A stretch of 64,000 nucleotides of DNA from Streptomyces sp. NBC_01260 (GCF_036226405.1 NZ_CP108464.1:4960001-5024000); one strand, 5' to 3'. Positions 51,472 to 63,359 are shown, counted from the stretch's first letter. The notes: generated by a model from the letters alone, not told the origin. Numbers and translations: made by a program.

Positions 51472-53253
51472 TCAGTACATGTTGTTGTAGATGTCCCAGC
51501 CGTAGCCGATCTTCACGCGCGTGGCGATCGGTTTGCTGTCGAGGCCGGTGGACGTATAGAGGTACACGTCTCCCTTGCCGTTGACGCCGACCAGATCGGC
51601 CTTGCCGTCACCGTTGAGGTCGCCCGGTGCGGCGAACGTCTTGTAGATGCTGAATCCGACGCCGATCACCGTGCGCAGCGACTCGAACGGCGCGGAGGCC
51701 TTGCCCGTGCCCTTGTAGAGGTAGAGCGTGCCGCTCGGCGTACGGGCCACCATGTCGTTCAGACCGTCGCCGTTGAGGTCGCCGGCGCCGAAGATGTCGT
51801 TGTACGTGTCGTAGCCGTAGCCGTAGCCGACCTTGATCCTGGCGGAGAAGCCGGTGCCCGAGCCGTTGCCCCGGTAGAGGTACAGGTCGCCGGACTTGGT
51901 GCGGGCGAGCAGATCGCCCTTGCCGTCGCCGCTCATGTCGCCAGGACCGACGAGGGTGTCGTAGTCGCCCCACCCGCTGCTGACGGGCGCACCCTCGTTG
52001 TAGAGCGTGCCGTTGTGTGTCTCCAGCAGGTCGGCGTAGCCGTCGTTGTCGAGCGACGACGGGAAGCTGATGTCGGCGCCGGCCCAGCCGCCGCTGTCAC
52101 TGGCCTGGACGCGGGCGCTGAGCGTGCCGTTGTTCTTCGTGTAGTACCAGTAGAGCGTGCCGCCCGTGGTGCGGGCCATCAGCTCGTTCTTGCCGACGTA
52201 AGGGTTGCCGCCCTCGCTCGCGAAGAGCGACGCCACGTGCCAGCCCGTACCGATCTGCGTCCGCTTGAGGAGGGTGCCGTCACCGGTGGACTCGTACGCG
52301 TACAGCGTGCCGTCGGGCATACGGGCCATCAGGTCGCCGAGGCCGTCGCCGGTCATGTCGTCGGTGGCGATGATCTGGTTGTACACGCCGTAGCCGTAGC
52401 CGACCTTGACGCGTTTCTTGTACGGCGACGCGGCGATTCCGGTACCCGCGTAGTAGTACAGGTCACCGGCGGGGGTACGGGTGTAGAGGTCGCCGATCCC
52501 GTCGCCGTCGGCGTCGTTCGCGCCGACGATCTGGTCGTAGACGTTCCAGCCGTAGCCGACCTTGACGCCGGCCTTGAAGGGCGCGCTGGTGACGTTGCCG
52601 GTGGCCGCGTACAGGTAGATGTCGCCGGACGGGGTCCGGGCGAGCAGGTCGCCCCGGCCGTCGCCGGTCAGGTCGCCCGCGGCGACGACCTTGTTGTACT
52701 TCTGCCAGCCGGTGCCCGACCAGTCGGCGGAACCGGAAGGGTTGGTGTTCCAGGCCTGGTGGAGCGAGAGCTTGCCGGTCGCTGACAGCATGAGCAGCTC
52801 GGGGTTGCCGTCGCCGTTCAGGTCGCCCGGCGTGATGACGTCCTTCAACCGCTCGTTCGGGTCGTCGGTGTTGAGGGTGAACGGGTAGGTGTCCCCACCG
52901 TTCGTCGGACTGATGTAGTACTTCCCGTCGATCCCGCGGTACAGGGTGTCGCTGTAGCCGTCGCCGTCCACGTCGAAGCGCGGCTTGGCGGGAACGACCG
53001 CGGCCTTCGCGCCCTCGGCGGCCGCCGCCGGCGACTTCCGCGCGGTGCGCTTCGGCAGTGTCAGCGTGGGCTGCGCGTCGGCAGCGGGGATGCGGGGCTG
53101 GGTGGCGCCATGCGGTGCGGGCGCCGGGGCATCGGCCGAGGCCGGGGCCGCCAGCAGCGTGCCGGCCGAGAGGACGAGTGCGGTGCAGGCCGCGATCCGC
53201 CGCGCGCGCTTCGAGCGCGCGGGCACGGAACGGCGGGGTTCAGTGGAAGACAA
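51472..53253 (-). CDS. Secreted FG-GAP/VCBS repeat propeller protein 1
   Basis: 593 aa by the TTG start at 53253. Signal peptide KRARRIAACTALVLSAGTLLAAPASA, then about ten repeats of roughly 50 residues with Ca-binding loops of type GDLNGDGNPEL, GDLTGDGRGDLLARTPSGDIYLY, ANDADGDGIGDLYTRTPAGDLYYY. A seven-bladed-type propeller of unknown ligand. Repeats carry aromatic WNVYDQIVGAND-type blades. The start is unusual: paralogues use GTG 9 nt further on, here mutated to ACT. No own promoter palindrome; a terminator separates it from gene 2. Confidence 0.88.
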   Translation of the reverse strand: MSSTEPRRSVPARSKRARRIAACTALVLSAGTLLAAPASADAPAPAPHGATQPRIPAADAQPTLTLPKRTARKSPAAAAEGAKAAVVPAKPRFDVDGDGYSDTLYRGIDGKYYISPTNGGDTYPFTLNTDDPNERLKDVITPGDLNGDGNPELLMLSATGKLSLHQAWNTNPSGSADWSGTGWQKYNKVVAAGDLTGDGRGDLLARTPSGDIYLYAATGNVTSAPFKAGVKVGYGWNVYDQIVGANDADGDGIGDLYTRTPAGDLYYYAGTGIAASPYKKRVKVGYGYGVYNQIIATDDMTGDGLGDLMARMPDGTLYAYESTGDGTLLKRTQIGTGWHVASLFASEGGNPYVGKNELMARTTGGTLYWYYTKNNGTLSARVQASDSGGWAGADISFPSSLDNDGYADLLETHNGTLYNEGAPVSSGWGDYDTLVGPGDMSGDGKGDLLARTKSGDLYLYRGNGSGTGFSARIKVGYGYGYDTYNDIFGAGDLNGDGLNDMVARTPSGTLYLYKGTGKASAPFESLRTVIGVGFSIYKTFAAPGDLNGDGKADLVGVNGKGDVYLYTSTGLDSKPIATRVKIGYGWDIYNNMY

Positions 53254-53280
53254 AGCCCCCCCCAGGGGTAAGTGGTGGAA

Positions 53281-53318
53281 CAGCGCCCCGCGAACCGGGT
53301 TCCGGGGGCGGGGCGCTG
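53281..53318. terminator. Terminator hairpin between FG-GAP genes 2 and 1
   Basis: 11-bp perfect stem (CAGCGCCCCGC and complement), 16-nt loop with an inner CCGGG/CCGGG pairing, 24 nt after the stop of gene 2 on the minus strand. Confidence 0.7.
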
Positions 53319-53341
53319 TGCTGTGCTGTGTGGCGGGATGC

Positions 53342-55108
53342 TCAGGACACGTTGTTGTAGATGTCCCAGCCGTAGCCGATCTTCACGCGCGTGGCGATCG
53401 TGCCGGTGCCGGTGGACGTGTAGCGGTACAGGTCGCCCTTGCCGTCGACGCCGATCAGGTCGGCCTTGCCGTCACCGTTGATGTCGCCCGGTGCGGCGAA
53501 CAGCCTGTAGGTGTTGTACCCGTAGCCGATCTTCACCCGCGCCTTGAAGGGCGCGGAGGCCTTGCCCGTGCCCTGGTACAGGTACAGGTCTCCCTTGGTG
53601 TCGCGCGCCACCACATCGGCGAGACCGTCGCCGCTGAGGTCGCCGGCGCCGACGATCTTGTTGTAGATGTCCCAGCCGTAGCCGACCTTGAGCTTGGGCG
53701 CGAACTTGCTGCCGAGCCCGTTGCCCTCGTACAGGTACACGTTGCCCTTGGCGTCCCGTGCCAGCAGGTCGCCCTTGCCGTCGCCGCTCAGGTCGCCCGG
53801 ACCGGTCAGGCTGTTGTAGACATCCCAGCCGAGGCCGATGAAGTGGCCCCCCGTGAACAACTGGCCCTGGTGGACCCAGAGCGGATCGGGCTCGCCGTCG
53901 TTGTCGAGTGAGGATGCGAGCCCCCTGGTCCCCAGGTTCATGCCACCGCTGGGCAGGCCGTTCAGGTTGCCGGTGCTGCGGGCGAAGAACTGCCCGTTGT
54001 TCCTGGACTTGTACCACCAGGAGTAGCCGGAGTTGGTGATGGCCTGGACCTCGTGCTTGCCGAAGTCCGGGTTGCCGCCCGCGCCGACGAACAGCCCCGC
54101 CGTGTTCCATCCGGTGCCGCCGGAGACCGGCGTGCGGTCGAGGGTGCCGTACCCGGAGGCCAGGTAGAGGATGACGTCGCCGTTCGGCTTGCGGGCGGCG
54201 ATGTCGCCGAGACCGTCACCGTTGATGTCGTCCATGGCGACGAGCTGGTTGTAGATGTTGAAGCCGTAGCCGGTCTTCACACGTGGCTTGAACGGCTTCG
54301 TGATGTCGCCCGTGCCGGAGTAGAGGTAGAGGTCGCCGGCCGGGGTGCGGGCGAAGACGTCGCCGATGCCGTCGCGGTTGACATCGTTGGCGCCCACGAT
54401 CTGGTCGTAGGAGTCCCAGCCGGAGTCGACCTTGACACCCGCCTCGAACGGCTCGCTGTCGACGCTGCCGGTGGACCGGTAGGCGTAGAGGTCGCCCGAG
54501 GGCGTACGCGCCAGCACATCGCCGCGGCCGTCACCGCTCAGGTCACCGGCCGCGACGACCTTGTTGTACTTCTGCCAGCCGGTGCCGGACCAGGTGGCGC
54601 GGCCGGCGACGCCATTGGTCACGGCCTGGTGCAGCGAGAGCTTCCCCGTCGCCGACAGCGTGAGGATTTCGGGCATGCCGTTGCCGTCCAGGTCGCCCGG
54701 CGTGACGATGTCCTTGGCCAACTCATTGGGCTCGTCGCGTTCGAGGAGGTACGGGAAGCCGCCCTGCCAACGATTCTGGATGACGTTCAGCTCGCCGTCC
54801 AGAGTCCGGTACGCGAAGTCGCTCTGCCCGTCGCGGTTCACGTCGAAGCGTGGCTTGACGGTCACGGCCGACGCGCCCTCGGCACCCGCTGCCCGCGGCT
54901 TCTGCGCGGTGCGCTCCGGGAGGACGAGAGTCGGCTGCGGGGCCGGGTCGGGGGCCGGCCGCGGTGCGGCGCCGCGCGGTGCGGCCGCCGGGCCGTCGGC
55001 TGAGGCAGGGACGGCCAGCAGCATGCCGGCCGAGAGGACGAGTGCGGTGCAGGCCGCGATCCGCCGCCCGCGCTTCGTGCGCGCGGGAAGAGAACGGCCG
55101 GGTTCCAC
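53342..55108 (-). CDS. Secreted FG-GAP/VCBS repeat propeller protein 2
   Basis: 588 aa from GTG 55108 (VEPGRSLPARTKRGRR). Signal peptide RIAACTALVLSAGMLLAVPASA, followed by calcium-loop repeats (DVNRDGQSDFAYR, GDLSGDGRGDVLARTPSGDLYAY, GDINGDGKADLIGVDGKGDLYRY). More diverged in its middle than genes 1 and 3. A GGGGGGG run 11 nt upstream of the GTG would be the RBS. The conserved inverted repeat lies about 90 nt upstream. Confidence 0.88.
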   Translation of the reverse strand: MEPGRSLPARTKRGRRIAACTALVLSAGMLLAVPASADGPAAAPRGAAPRPAPDPAPQPTLVLPERTAQKPRAAGAEGASAVTVKPRFDVNRDGQSDFAYRTLDGELNVIQNRWQGGFPYLLERDEPNELAKDIVTPGDLDGNGMPEILTLSATGKLSLHQAVTNGVAGRATWSGTGWQKYNKVVAAGDLSGDGRGDVLARTPSGDLYAYRSTGSVDSEPFEAGVKVDSGWDSYDQIVGANDVNRDGIGDVFARTPAGDLYLYSGTGDITKPFKPRVKTGYGFNIYNQLVAMDDINGDGLGDIAARKPNGDVILYLASGYGTLDRTPVSGGTGWNTAGLFVGAGGNPDFGKHEVQAITNSGYSWWYKSRNNGQFFARSTGNLNGLPSGGMNLGTRGLASSLDNDGEPDPLWVHQGQLFTGGHFIGLGWDVYNSLTGPGDLSGDGKGDLLARDAKGNVYLYEGNGLGSKFAPKLKVGYGWDIYNKIVGAGDLSGDGLADVVARDTKGDLYLYQGTGKASAPFKARVKIGYGYNTYRLFAAPGDINGDGKADLIGVDGKGDLYRYTSTGTGTIATRVKIGYGWDIYNNVS

Positions 55109-55197
55109 AGAAGACAAAGCCCCCCCAGGGGTAAGCGGTGGAACCGGGTGAAACGCCTTCATGGATGTGTCACATGTAGGGCGAAGTGTTCCCGGAA

Positions 55198-55224
55198 TGT
55201 TCACAGACCCTATAGCTGTGAACA
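55198..55224. promoter_or_regulatory. Conserved operator of FG-GAP gene 2
   Basis: TGTTCACAG-N9-CTGTGAACA, perfect 9-bp arms. On the minus strand the spacer contains TAGGGT, a -10-like element. The same layout recurs before gene 3 (57227-57251). Confidence 0.65.
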
Positions 55225-55317
55225 CTGGGACCGCATTGGTTCAGTGCCGAATCAATGTCCTGGTCTGGCAACAACGCAGCCGGTGTCCGGCCGGGCGGGC
55301 CGCCGGCTGGAGACGCG

Positions 55318-55358
55318 GGAGCGCCCTGCCCCCGAGGAATCCGGGGACAGGGCGCTCC
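55318..55358. terminator. Terminator hairpin after FG-GAP gene 3
   Basis: 11-bp stem (GGAGCGCCCTG and complement) with an inner CCCC/GGGG pairing. Shares CCGGGGACAGGGCGCT with the gene 1 terminator. Confidence 0.75.
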
Positions 55359-55374
55359 TCGCCGAACAGGACGC

Positions 55375-57135
55375 TCAGTACATGTTGTTGTAGATGTCCC
55401 AGCCGTAGCCGATCTTGACCCGCTTGGCGATCGTCCCGGTGCCGGTGGACGTGTAGAGGTACACGTCGCCCTTGCCGTCGACGCCGATCAGATCGGCCTT
55501 GCCGTCACCGTTGAGGTCGCCCGGTGCCACGAACTTCTTGTACGTGTTGTAGCCGGTGCCGATCTTGACGCGCGCCTTGAAGGGCTTGGTGGCCGAGCCC
55601 GTCCCCTTGTACAGGTAGAGCGTGCCGTCCGACGCGCGGGCCACCATGTCGTTCAGACCGTCGCCGCTGAAGTCACCGGCGCCGACCAGCTTGTTGTACG
55701 ACTTGTAGCCGTAGCCGACCTTGATCTTGGCGGAGAAGCCGGTGCCCGAGCCGTTGCCCCGGTAGAGGTACAGGTCGCCGGAGGTGGTGCGGGCGAGCAG
55801 GTCGCCCTTGCCGTCGCCGCTCAGGTCGCCAGGACCGACGAGGGTGTTGTAGCCGCCCCAGCCGCTGCTGATGGTCGAACCCTCGTTGTAGAGCTTGCCG
55901 GAGTACGTCTCCAGCAGGTCCGCGTAGCCGTCGTTGTCGAGCGACGACGGGAAGCTGATGTTGGCGCCGGCCCAGCCGCCGCTGTCACTGGCCTGGACGC
56001 GGGCGCTGAGCTTGCCGTTGTTCTTCGCGTAGTACCAGTAGAGCGTGCCGCCCTTGGTGCGGGCCATCAGCTCGTTCTTGCCGAACGTCGGGTTGCTGCC
56101 CTGGCCCCCGAAGAGCGACGCGACGTTCCAGCCGGTGCCGATCTCGGTCCGCTTGAGGAAGGTGCCGTATCCGGTGGACTCGTACGCGTAGAGCGTGCCG
56201 CCCGGCGTACGGGCCATCAGGTCGCCGAGGCCGTCACCGGTGGCGTCGTCGGTGGCGATGATCTGGTTGTACGTGTCGAAGCCGTAGCCGACCTTGACGC
56301 GCGCCTTGTACGGCGCCGAGGCCTTTCCGGAACCGGCGTAGTAGTACAGGTCACCGGCGGGCGTACGGGTGTAGAGGTCGCCGATCCCGTCGCCGTTGAC
56401 GTCGTTCGCGCCGACGATCTGGTCGTACGAGGCCCAGCCGTAGCCCACCTTGACGCCGGCCTTGAACGGGCCGCTGGTGACGTTGCCGGTGCCCGCGTAC
56501 AGGTAGATGTCGCCGGACGGGGTCCGGGCGAGCAGGTCGCCCCGGCCGTCGCCGGTCAGGTCGCCCGCGGCGATGATCTTGTTGTACTTCTGCCAGCCGG
56601 TGCCGGACCAGTCGGCGTATCCGGCGCTGTCGGCGCTCCAGGCCTGGTGGAGCGAGAGCTTGCCGGTCGCCGACAGGGTGAGCAGCTCGGGCCTGCCGTC
56701 GCCGTTCAGGTCGCCCGGCGTGATGACGTCCTTGAACTTCTCGTTCGGGTCGTCGGGGTTCAGGGCGAACTCGTAGGAGCTCGACCCGTTCGTCGGAACG
56801 ACGTAGTAGTGCCCGTCGATCCCGCGGTACAGGGTGTCGCTGTAGCCGTCGGCGTCCACGTCGAAGCGCGGCTTGGCGGGAACGACCGCGGCCTTGGCGC
56901 CCGCGGCGGCCGCGGCCGGCGACTTCTTCTTCGCGGTGTGCTTCGGCAGCGTCAGCGAGGGCTGCGCGTCGGCGGCGGGGACGCGGGGCTGGGTGGCGCG
57001 GTGCGGCGCGGGCGCCGAGTCATCGGCCGAGGCCGGAGCGGCCAGCAGCATGCCGGCCGAGAGAACGAGTGCGGTGCAGGCCGCGATCCGCCGCGCGCGC
57101 TTCGAGCGCGCGGGAACGAAACGGCCGGGTTCCAC
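55375..57135 (-). CDS. Secreted FG-GAP/VCBS repeat propeller protein 3
   Basis: 586 aa from GTG 57135 (VEPGRFVPARSKRARR). Signal peptide RIAACTALVLSAGMLLAAPASA. The repeat region is very close to gene 1 (ARVQASDSGGWAGANISFPSS and the C-terminal KIGYGWDIYNNMY are nearly the same in both), so genes 1 and 3 are the more recent pair or have exchanged sequence. Same Ca-loop repeats. It stands first in transcription and has its own operator. Confidence 0.88.
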   Translation of the reverse strand: MEPGRFVPARSKRARRIAACTALVLSAGMLLAAPASADDSAPAPHRATQPRVPAADAQPSLTLPKHTAKKKSPAAAAAGAKAAVVPAKPRFDVDADGYSDTLYRGIDGHYYVVPTNGSSSYEFALNPDDPNEKFKDVITPGDLNGDGRPELLTLSATGKLSLHQAWSADSAGYADWSGTGWQKYNKIIAAGDLTGDGRGDLLARTPSGDIYLYAGTGNVTSGPFKAGVKVGYGWASYDQIVGANDVNGDGIGDLYTRTPAGDLYYYAGSGKASAPYKARVKVGYGFDTYNQIIATDDATGDGLGDLMARTPGGTLYAYESTGYGTFLKRTEIGTGWNVASLFGGQGSNPTFGKNELMARTKGGTLYWYYAKNNGKLSARVQASDSGGWAGANISFPSSLDNDGYADLLETYSGKLYNEGSTISSGWGGYNTLVGPGDLSGDGKGDLLARTTSGDLYLYRGNGSGTGFSAKIKVGYGYKSYNKLVGAGDFSGDGLNDMVARASDGTLYLYKGTGSATKPFKARVKIGTGYNTYKKFVAPGDLNGDGKADLIGVDGKGDVYLYTSTGTGTIAKRVKIGYGWDIYNNMY

Positions 57136-57226
57136 AGAAGACAAAGCCCCCCCAGGGGTACGTGGTGGAACCGGGAGAAACGTCTTCACAAGTGCATTAC
57201 ATGCAGGGTGAATGTGTTCCCGGGAT

Positions 57227-57251
57227 GGTCACAGACTCTACAACTGTGACC
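57227..57251. promoter_or_regulatory. Conserved operator of FG-GAP gene 3
   Basis: GGTCACAG-N9-CTGTGACC, perfect 8-bp arms. On the minus strand the spacer contains TAGAGT, a good -10 element. Homologous to the site at 55198-55224. Confidence 0.65.
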
Positions 57252-57332
57252 CCCGCGACAGAAGTGGTTTAGCAATGGATCAATGTCTCGGCTTGGACAC
57301 GCCACGGCCAACCCCTCCCGTGCACCACCCGC

Positions 57333-58019
57333 TCAGTTCTTGCGGTGGCCGATCAGCCGCGGCTTGGACTCCAGGTTCTCCAGTCCGTGCCACGCCAGAT
57401 TCACCAGATGCGCCGCCACCTCGGCCTTCTTCGGCTTACGGGCGTTCATCCACCACTGGCCCGTCAGCGCCACCATGCCGACCAGTGCCTGCGCGTACAG
57501 CGGAGCCAGCTTCGGATCGAAACCCCGGGCCTTGAACTCCAGACCCAGGATGTCCTCCACCTGGGTGGCGATATCGCTGATGAGCGAGGCGAACGTGCCG
57601 GTCGACTGGGCGACCGGCGAATCACGCACCAGAATCCGGAACCCGTCCGTGTACGTCTCGATGTAGTCCAGCAGCGCGAACGCCGCCTGCTCCAGCAGCT
57701 CACGCGGGTGCCCGGCGGTCAGGGCGCTGGTGACCATGTCCAGGAGCTGGCGCATCTCCCGGTCGACCACCACGGCGTACAGCCCCTCCTTGCCGCCGAA
57801 GTGTTCGTAGACAACCGGCTTGGAGACCCCGGCACGCGCCGCGATCTCCTCCACCGAAGTGCCCTCGAAACCCTTGTCGGCGAAGAGGGTGCGACCGATG
57901 TCCAGCAGTTGCTCGCGGCGTTCCTTGCCCGTCATCCGCACCCGCCGGGCCCGCCGGGTCGAGGGTGCGCGGGATTTCTCGCTGCTTGTGCTTCCGTCGG
58001 TCGCCACATCATCAATCAT
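57333..58019 (-). CDS. TetR family regulator in the desaturase operon
   Basis: 228 aa. Helix-turn-helix GTSVEEIAARAGVSKPVVYEHFGGKEGLYAVVVDRE. The N-terminal 30 residues are basic and disordered. Stop-start overlap (ATGA) with the upstream desaturase gene, so it is co-transcribed with it and probably senses fatty acids or acyl-CoA, like DesT/FasR-type regulators. TACG/CGTA palindromes upstream of the desaturase gene are candidate sites. Confidence 0.9.
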   Translation of the reverse strand: MIDDVATDGSTSSEKSRAPSTRRARRVRMTGKERREQLLDIGRTLFADKGFEGTSVEEIAARAGVSKPVVYEHFGGKEGLYAVVVDREMRQLLDMVTSALTAGHPRELLEQAAFALLDYIETYTDGFRILVRDSPVAQSTGTFASLISDIATQVEDILGLEFKARGFDPKLAPLYAQALVGMVALTGQWWMNARKPKKAEVAAHLVNLAWHGLENLESKPRLIGHRKN

Positions 58020-58990
58020 GCCGCGTCGGCCTCCGCCGGGTGGCGCCGGGACTCGATACGGGCGGAGTCGGGCCAGCGCACATCGGTCGCCCAGCCCAGC
58101 TTCTCGAACCAGCGGATCAGCCGGGCACTCGAATCGATCTGCCCCCTCATCACGCCGTGCCGGGCACTCGTCGGGTCCGCGTGGTGCAGGTTGTGCCAGG
58201 ACTCACCGCACGAAAGGACCGCCAGCCACCACACGTTCCCCGACTTGTCACGGGACTTGAAGGGACGCTTGCCGACCGCGTGGCAGATCGAGTTGATCGA
58301 CCACGTCACGTGGTGCAGCAGCGCGACCCGGACCAGGGAACCCCAGAAGAACGCCGTGGCCGCACCCCACCACGACATCGTCACCAGACCGCCGACCAGC
58401 GGCGGGATCGCCAGCGACAGAATCGTGAAGGACAGGAAGTGACGGGAGATCCCGCGGATCGCCGGGTCCCTGATCAGGTCAGGAGCGTACTTCTGCTGCG
58501 ATGTCTGCTCCTCGTCGAACATCCAGGCGATATGGGCCCACCACAACCCCTTCATCAGGGCCGGCAGCGTCTCGCCGAAGCGCCACGGGGAGTGCGGATC
58601 GCCCTCGGCGTCCGAGAAGCGGTGGTGCTTGCGGTGATCGGCCACCCAGCGCACCAGGGGACCCTCCACAGCGAGCGAACCGGCCACGGCCAGGGCGATA
58701 CGGAGCGGACGCTTCGCCTTGAACGAGCCATGTGTGAAGTAGCGGTGGAAGCCGATCGTGATGCCGTGGCAGCCGATGAAGTACATCGCCACCATCAGAC
58801 CCAGATCGAGCCAGCTGACACCGCGGCCCCAGGCCAGCGGCACCGCCGCGACCAGGGCCAGGAACGGCACGACGATGAACAGCAGGAGCGCGAACTGCTC
58901 GATCGACCGCTTGTTGTCCCCGCCGAGCGTGGCGGAGGGAGGACCGTCGGCCGCCGGAGCGGCCTCGATCACATCGGGGCTGGTCTTCAT
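58016..58990 (-). CDS. Membrane acyl-CoA (delta-9) desaturase
   Basis: 324 aa, four TM helices and the three His boxes of the di-iron desaturases: HRYFTH (near residue 82), HRKHH (near 119) and HNLHH (near 263). Inserts a double bond in saturated acyl chains, tuning membrane fluidity. The GGGG upstream of the ATG is a fair RBS. First gene of an operon with tetR; divergent from ppc. Confidence 0.94.
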   Translation of the reverse strand: MKTSPDVIEAAPAADGPPSATLGGDNKRSIEQFALLLFIVVPFLALVAAVPLAWGRGVSWLDLGLMVAMYFIGCHGITIGFHRYFTHGSFKAKRPLRIALAVAGSLAVEGPLVRWVADHRKHHRFSDAEGDPHSPWRFGETLPALMKGLWWAHIAWMFDEEQTSQQKYAPDLIRDPAIRGISRHFLSFTILSLAIPPLVGGLVTMSWWGAATAFFWGSLVRVALLHHVTWSINSICHAVGKRPFKSRDKSGNVWWLAVLSCGESWHNLHHADPTSARHGVMRGQIDSSARLIRWFEKLGWATDVRWPDSARIESRRHPAEADAA

Positions 58991-59333
58991 GGGGAGTCCC
59001 CTGTGGGGTGAGAACGCAACGGGAAGCCGGGGCTACGCATGCGTAACCTACGGCGTCGTAAGTATGGCAGCGCGGAGCCCCGCCACAAGAGGGAGCGGCC
59101 GACCGGGCACAGAGTGGCGCCTTACGGGGTAGGGGACACAGCGCGTACCCCGGAGGTACCCGCCGCGAACAGCGGACACCCTTCGGGGCGCGAACAGCAC
59201 CGAAAGCACGGACACCTATCCTGGAGAGGTCGGACAGCGCGGTCCGCACTCTGCTTTCCCGGGGGTGGCGTGGCACCCGCTGCCAGCCGCGGCCCCGGAT
59301 CCCGTGCTCAACCACTGCAAGGAGCCGCACACT
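58991..59333. other. Divergent control region of the desaturase and ppc genes
   Basis: 343 nt without a gene. Near the desaturase start it holds TACGCATGCGTA (59034-59045) and a TACG-N4-CGTA repeat (59049-59060). Near ppc, TATCCT at 59217-59222 is a -10 candidate; AAGGAG (59319-59324) is the ppc RBS. Confidence 0.55.
59034..59060. promoter_or_regulatory. Candidate TetR operators upstream of the desaturase gene
   Basis: 12-bp palindrome TACGCATGCGTA followed by TACG-GCGT-CGTA, 44-70 nt upstream of the start codon. Common half-site TACG. Assigned to the operon's TetR protein by position. Confidence 0.5.
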
Positions 59334-62063
<2,730 letters not shown>

Positions 62064-62089
62064 TCAACGCCGCCGCGGGTGCGGTCCCG

Positions 62090-62560
62090 TCACAGGGCGA
62101 AGAACGTCGCCACCAGCAGGACCGCACCCGCGATCCCGGCGCCCCACGCGATCCGGGGCAGCCGCAGACCGCCGCCGATCACCAGCGCCGCGAGAACCAG
62201 CGCGCCGCCCAGCGGCAGCCACGCGTGCAGGAAGCCCGGCGTCCCCGTCCGCACGACCTCAAAGGTGCCCGGCTTCACGACGACGGGGAAACGGTCCCCC
62301 TTCTTCGCCGCCACGGACTTGTCGACCGACACCCGGGAACGCCCGGACCCGCCGTCCGACGGCACGTACGGGCCCGTGCAGACCTCGCTGCCACACCCGG
62401 TGACCGTCATCGTGCCGTGCTCGCGGCCCTTGGCCAGCACGATGTGATGCGCCGAGTCCCACGAGGACAGCGCACCCGCCACCAGCAGCAGCAGGACGAC
62501 ACAGCCGAGCGCGGCGGTGCGGCCGTAATGCAGGGCACGTTGGGAGGAGCTGCGCTTCAT
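62090..62560 (-). CDS. Small membrane protein of unknown function
   Basis: 156 aa. One N-terminal TM helix (about 15-33), an external loop of about 75 residues with two Cys (GCGSEVCTG) that may form a disulfide, and two C-terminal TM helices (GALVLAALVIGGG and GIAGAVLLVATFF). AGGA precedes the ATG at 62560. Lies between ppc and pth; convergent with ppc, 26 nt apart. No known family seen. Confidence 0.78.
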   Translation of the reverse strand: MKRSSSQRALHYGRTAALGCVVLLLLVAGALSSWDSAHHIVLAKGREHGTMTVTGCGSEVCTGPYVPSDGGSGRSRVSVDKSVAAKKGDRFPVVVKPGTFEVVRTGTPGFLHAWLPLGGALVLAALVIGGGLRLPRIAWGAGIAGAVLLVATFFAL

Positions 62561-62658
62561 GGGGGCCGATCCTTGGCCAGCGCCCCGCACCCGGTCAAGC
62601 TGTGGCTGAAAACAGCATGATTACCGGTGGGTATGTCGGGATTCGCGTATGCCGGAGC

Positions 62659-63252
62659 TCAGGAGTTGTACGCGCTCTGCGCGCGCTCCAGACCCTCCGC
62701 CAACAGGCACTCCACCGAATCCGCCGCCCGGTCCACCAGGAAGCCCAGCTCCTTGCGCTCCGTGGACGAGAAGTCCTTCAGAACGAAGTCGGCGACCTGC
62801 ATCCGGCCCGGCGGACGCCCGATCCCGAACCGGATCCGGTGATAGTCCGGCCCCATCGACTTCGTCATCGACTTCAGCCCGTTGTGACCGTTGTCGCCAC
62901 CGCCCAGCTTCAGCCGCAGCGACCCGTAGTCGATGTCCAGCTCGTCATGGACCGCCACGACATGGTCGAGCGGCACCTTGTAGAAGTCGCGCAGCGCCGT
63001 CACAGGGCCGCCGGACAGGTTCATGTACGACATCGGCTTCGCCACCACCACCCGGCGGCTCAGCGGACCCGGCGGACCGATCCGGCCCTCCAGCACCTGC
63101 GCCTGGGCCTTCGGTGCCCGCTTGAACTTCCCGCCGATCCGCTCCGCGAGCAGGTCGGCGACCATGAAGCCCACGTTGTGCCGGTTCGCCGCGTACTCGG
63201 GGCCGGGATTGCCCAGGCCCACGATCAGCCAGGGGTCGGTGGCGTCGGACAT
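62659..63252 (-). CDS. pth: Peptidyl-tRNA hydrolase
   Basis: 197 aa. Recycles peptidyl-tRNA. Motifs: [22 protein letters not shown] with catalytic His in [27 protein letters not shown] with the assisting Asp, and [19 protein letters not shown] lies about 10 nt before the ATG at 63252. Follows rplY with a terminator between them, a widely conserved pair. Confidence 0.96.
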   Translation of the reverse strand: MSDATDPWLIVGLGNPGPEYAANRHNVGFMVADLLAERIGGKFKRAPKAQAQVLEGRIGPPGPLSRRVVVAKPMSYMNLSGGPVTALRDFYKVPLDHVVAVHDELDIDYGSLRLKLGGGDNGHNGLKSMTKSMGPDYHRIRFGIGRPPGRMQVADFVLKDFSSTERKELGFLVDRAADSVECLLAEGLERAQSAYNS

Positions 63253-63296
63253 CGCGCTGGGTCTCCTCGCGTACGGGCGGGTCACGGACAGGGAAA

Positions 63297-63336
63297 ACGG
63301 GGCGGCGGATCCCCCGGAGGGAGACCGCCGCCCCGT
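63297..63336 (-). terminator. Rho-independent terminator after rplY
   Basis: 12-bp perfect stem (ACGGGGCGGCGG and complement) with an inner CCC/GGG pairing and, on the minus strand, TTTT directly after the hairpin. Confidence 0.88.
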
Positions 63337-63359
63337 CAGTCAAGCAGGTGGCGCGAGGC

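Noticed and set aside
55255..57249. Plus-strand 664-codon open frame with regular repeats
   Set aside because: Its periodicity is only the complement of the FG-GAP repeats on the minus strand.
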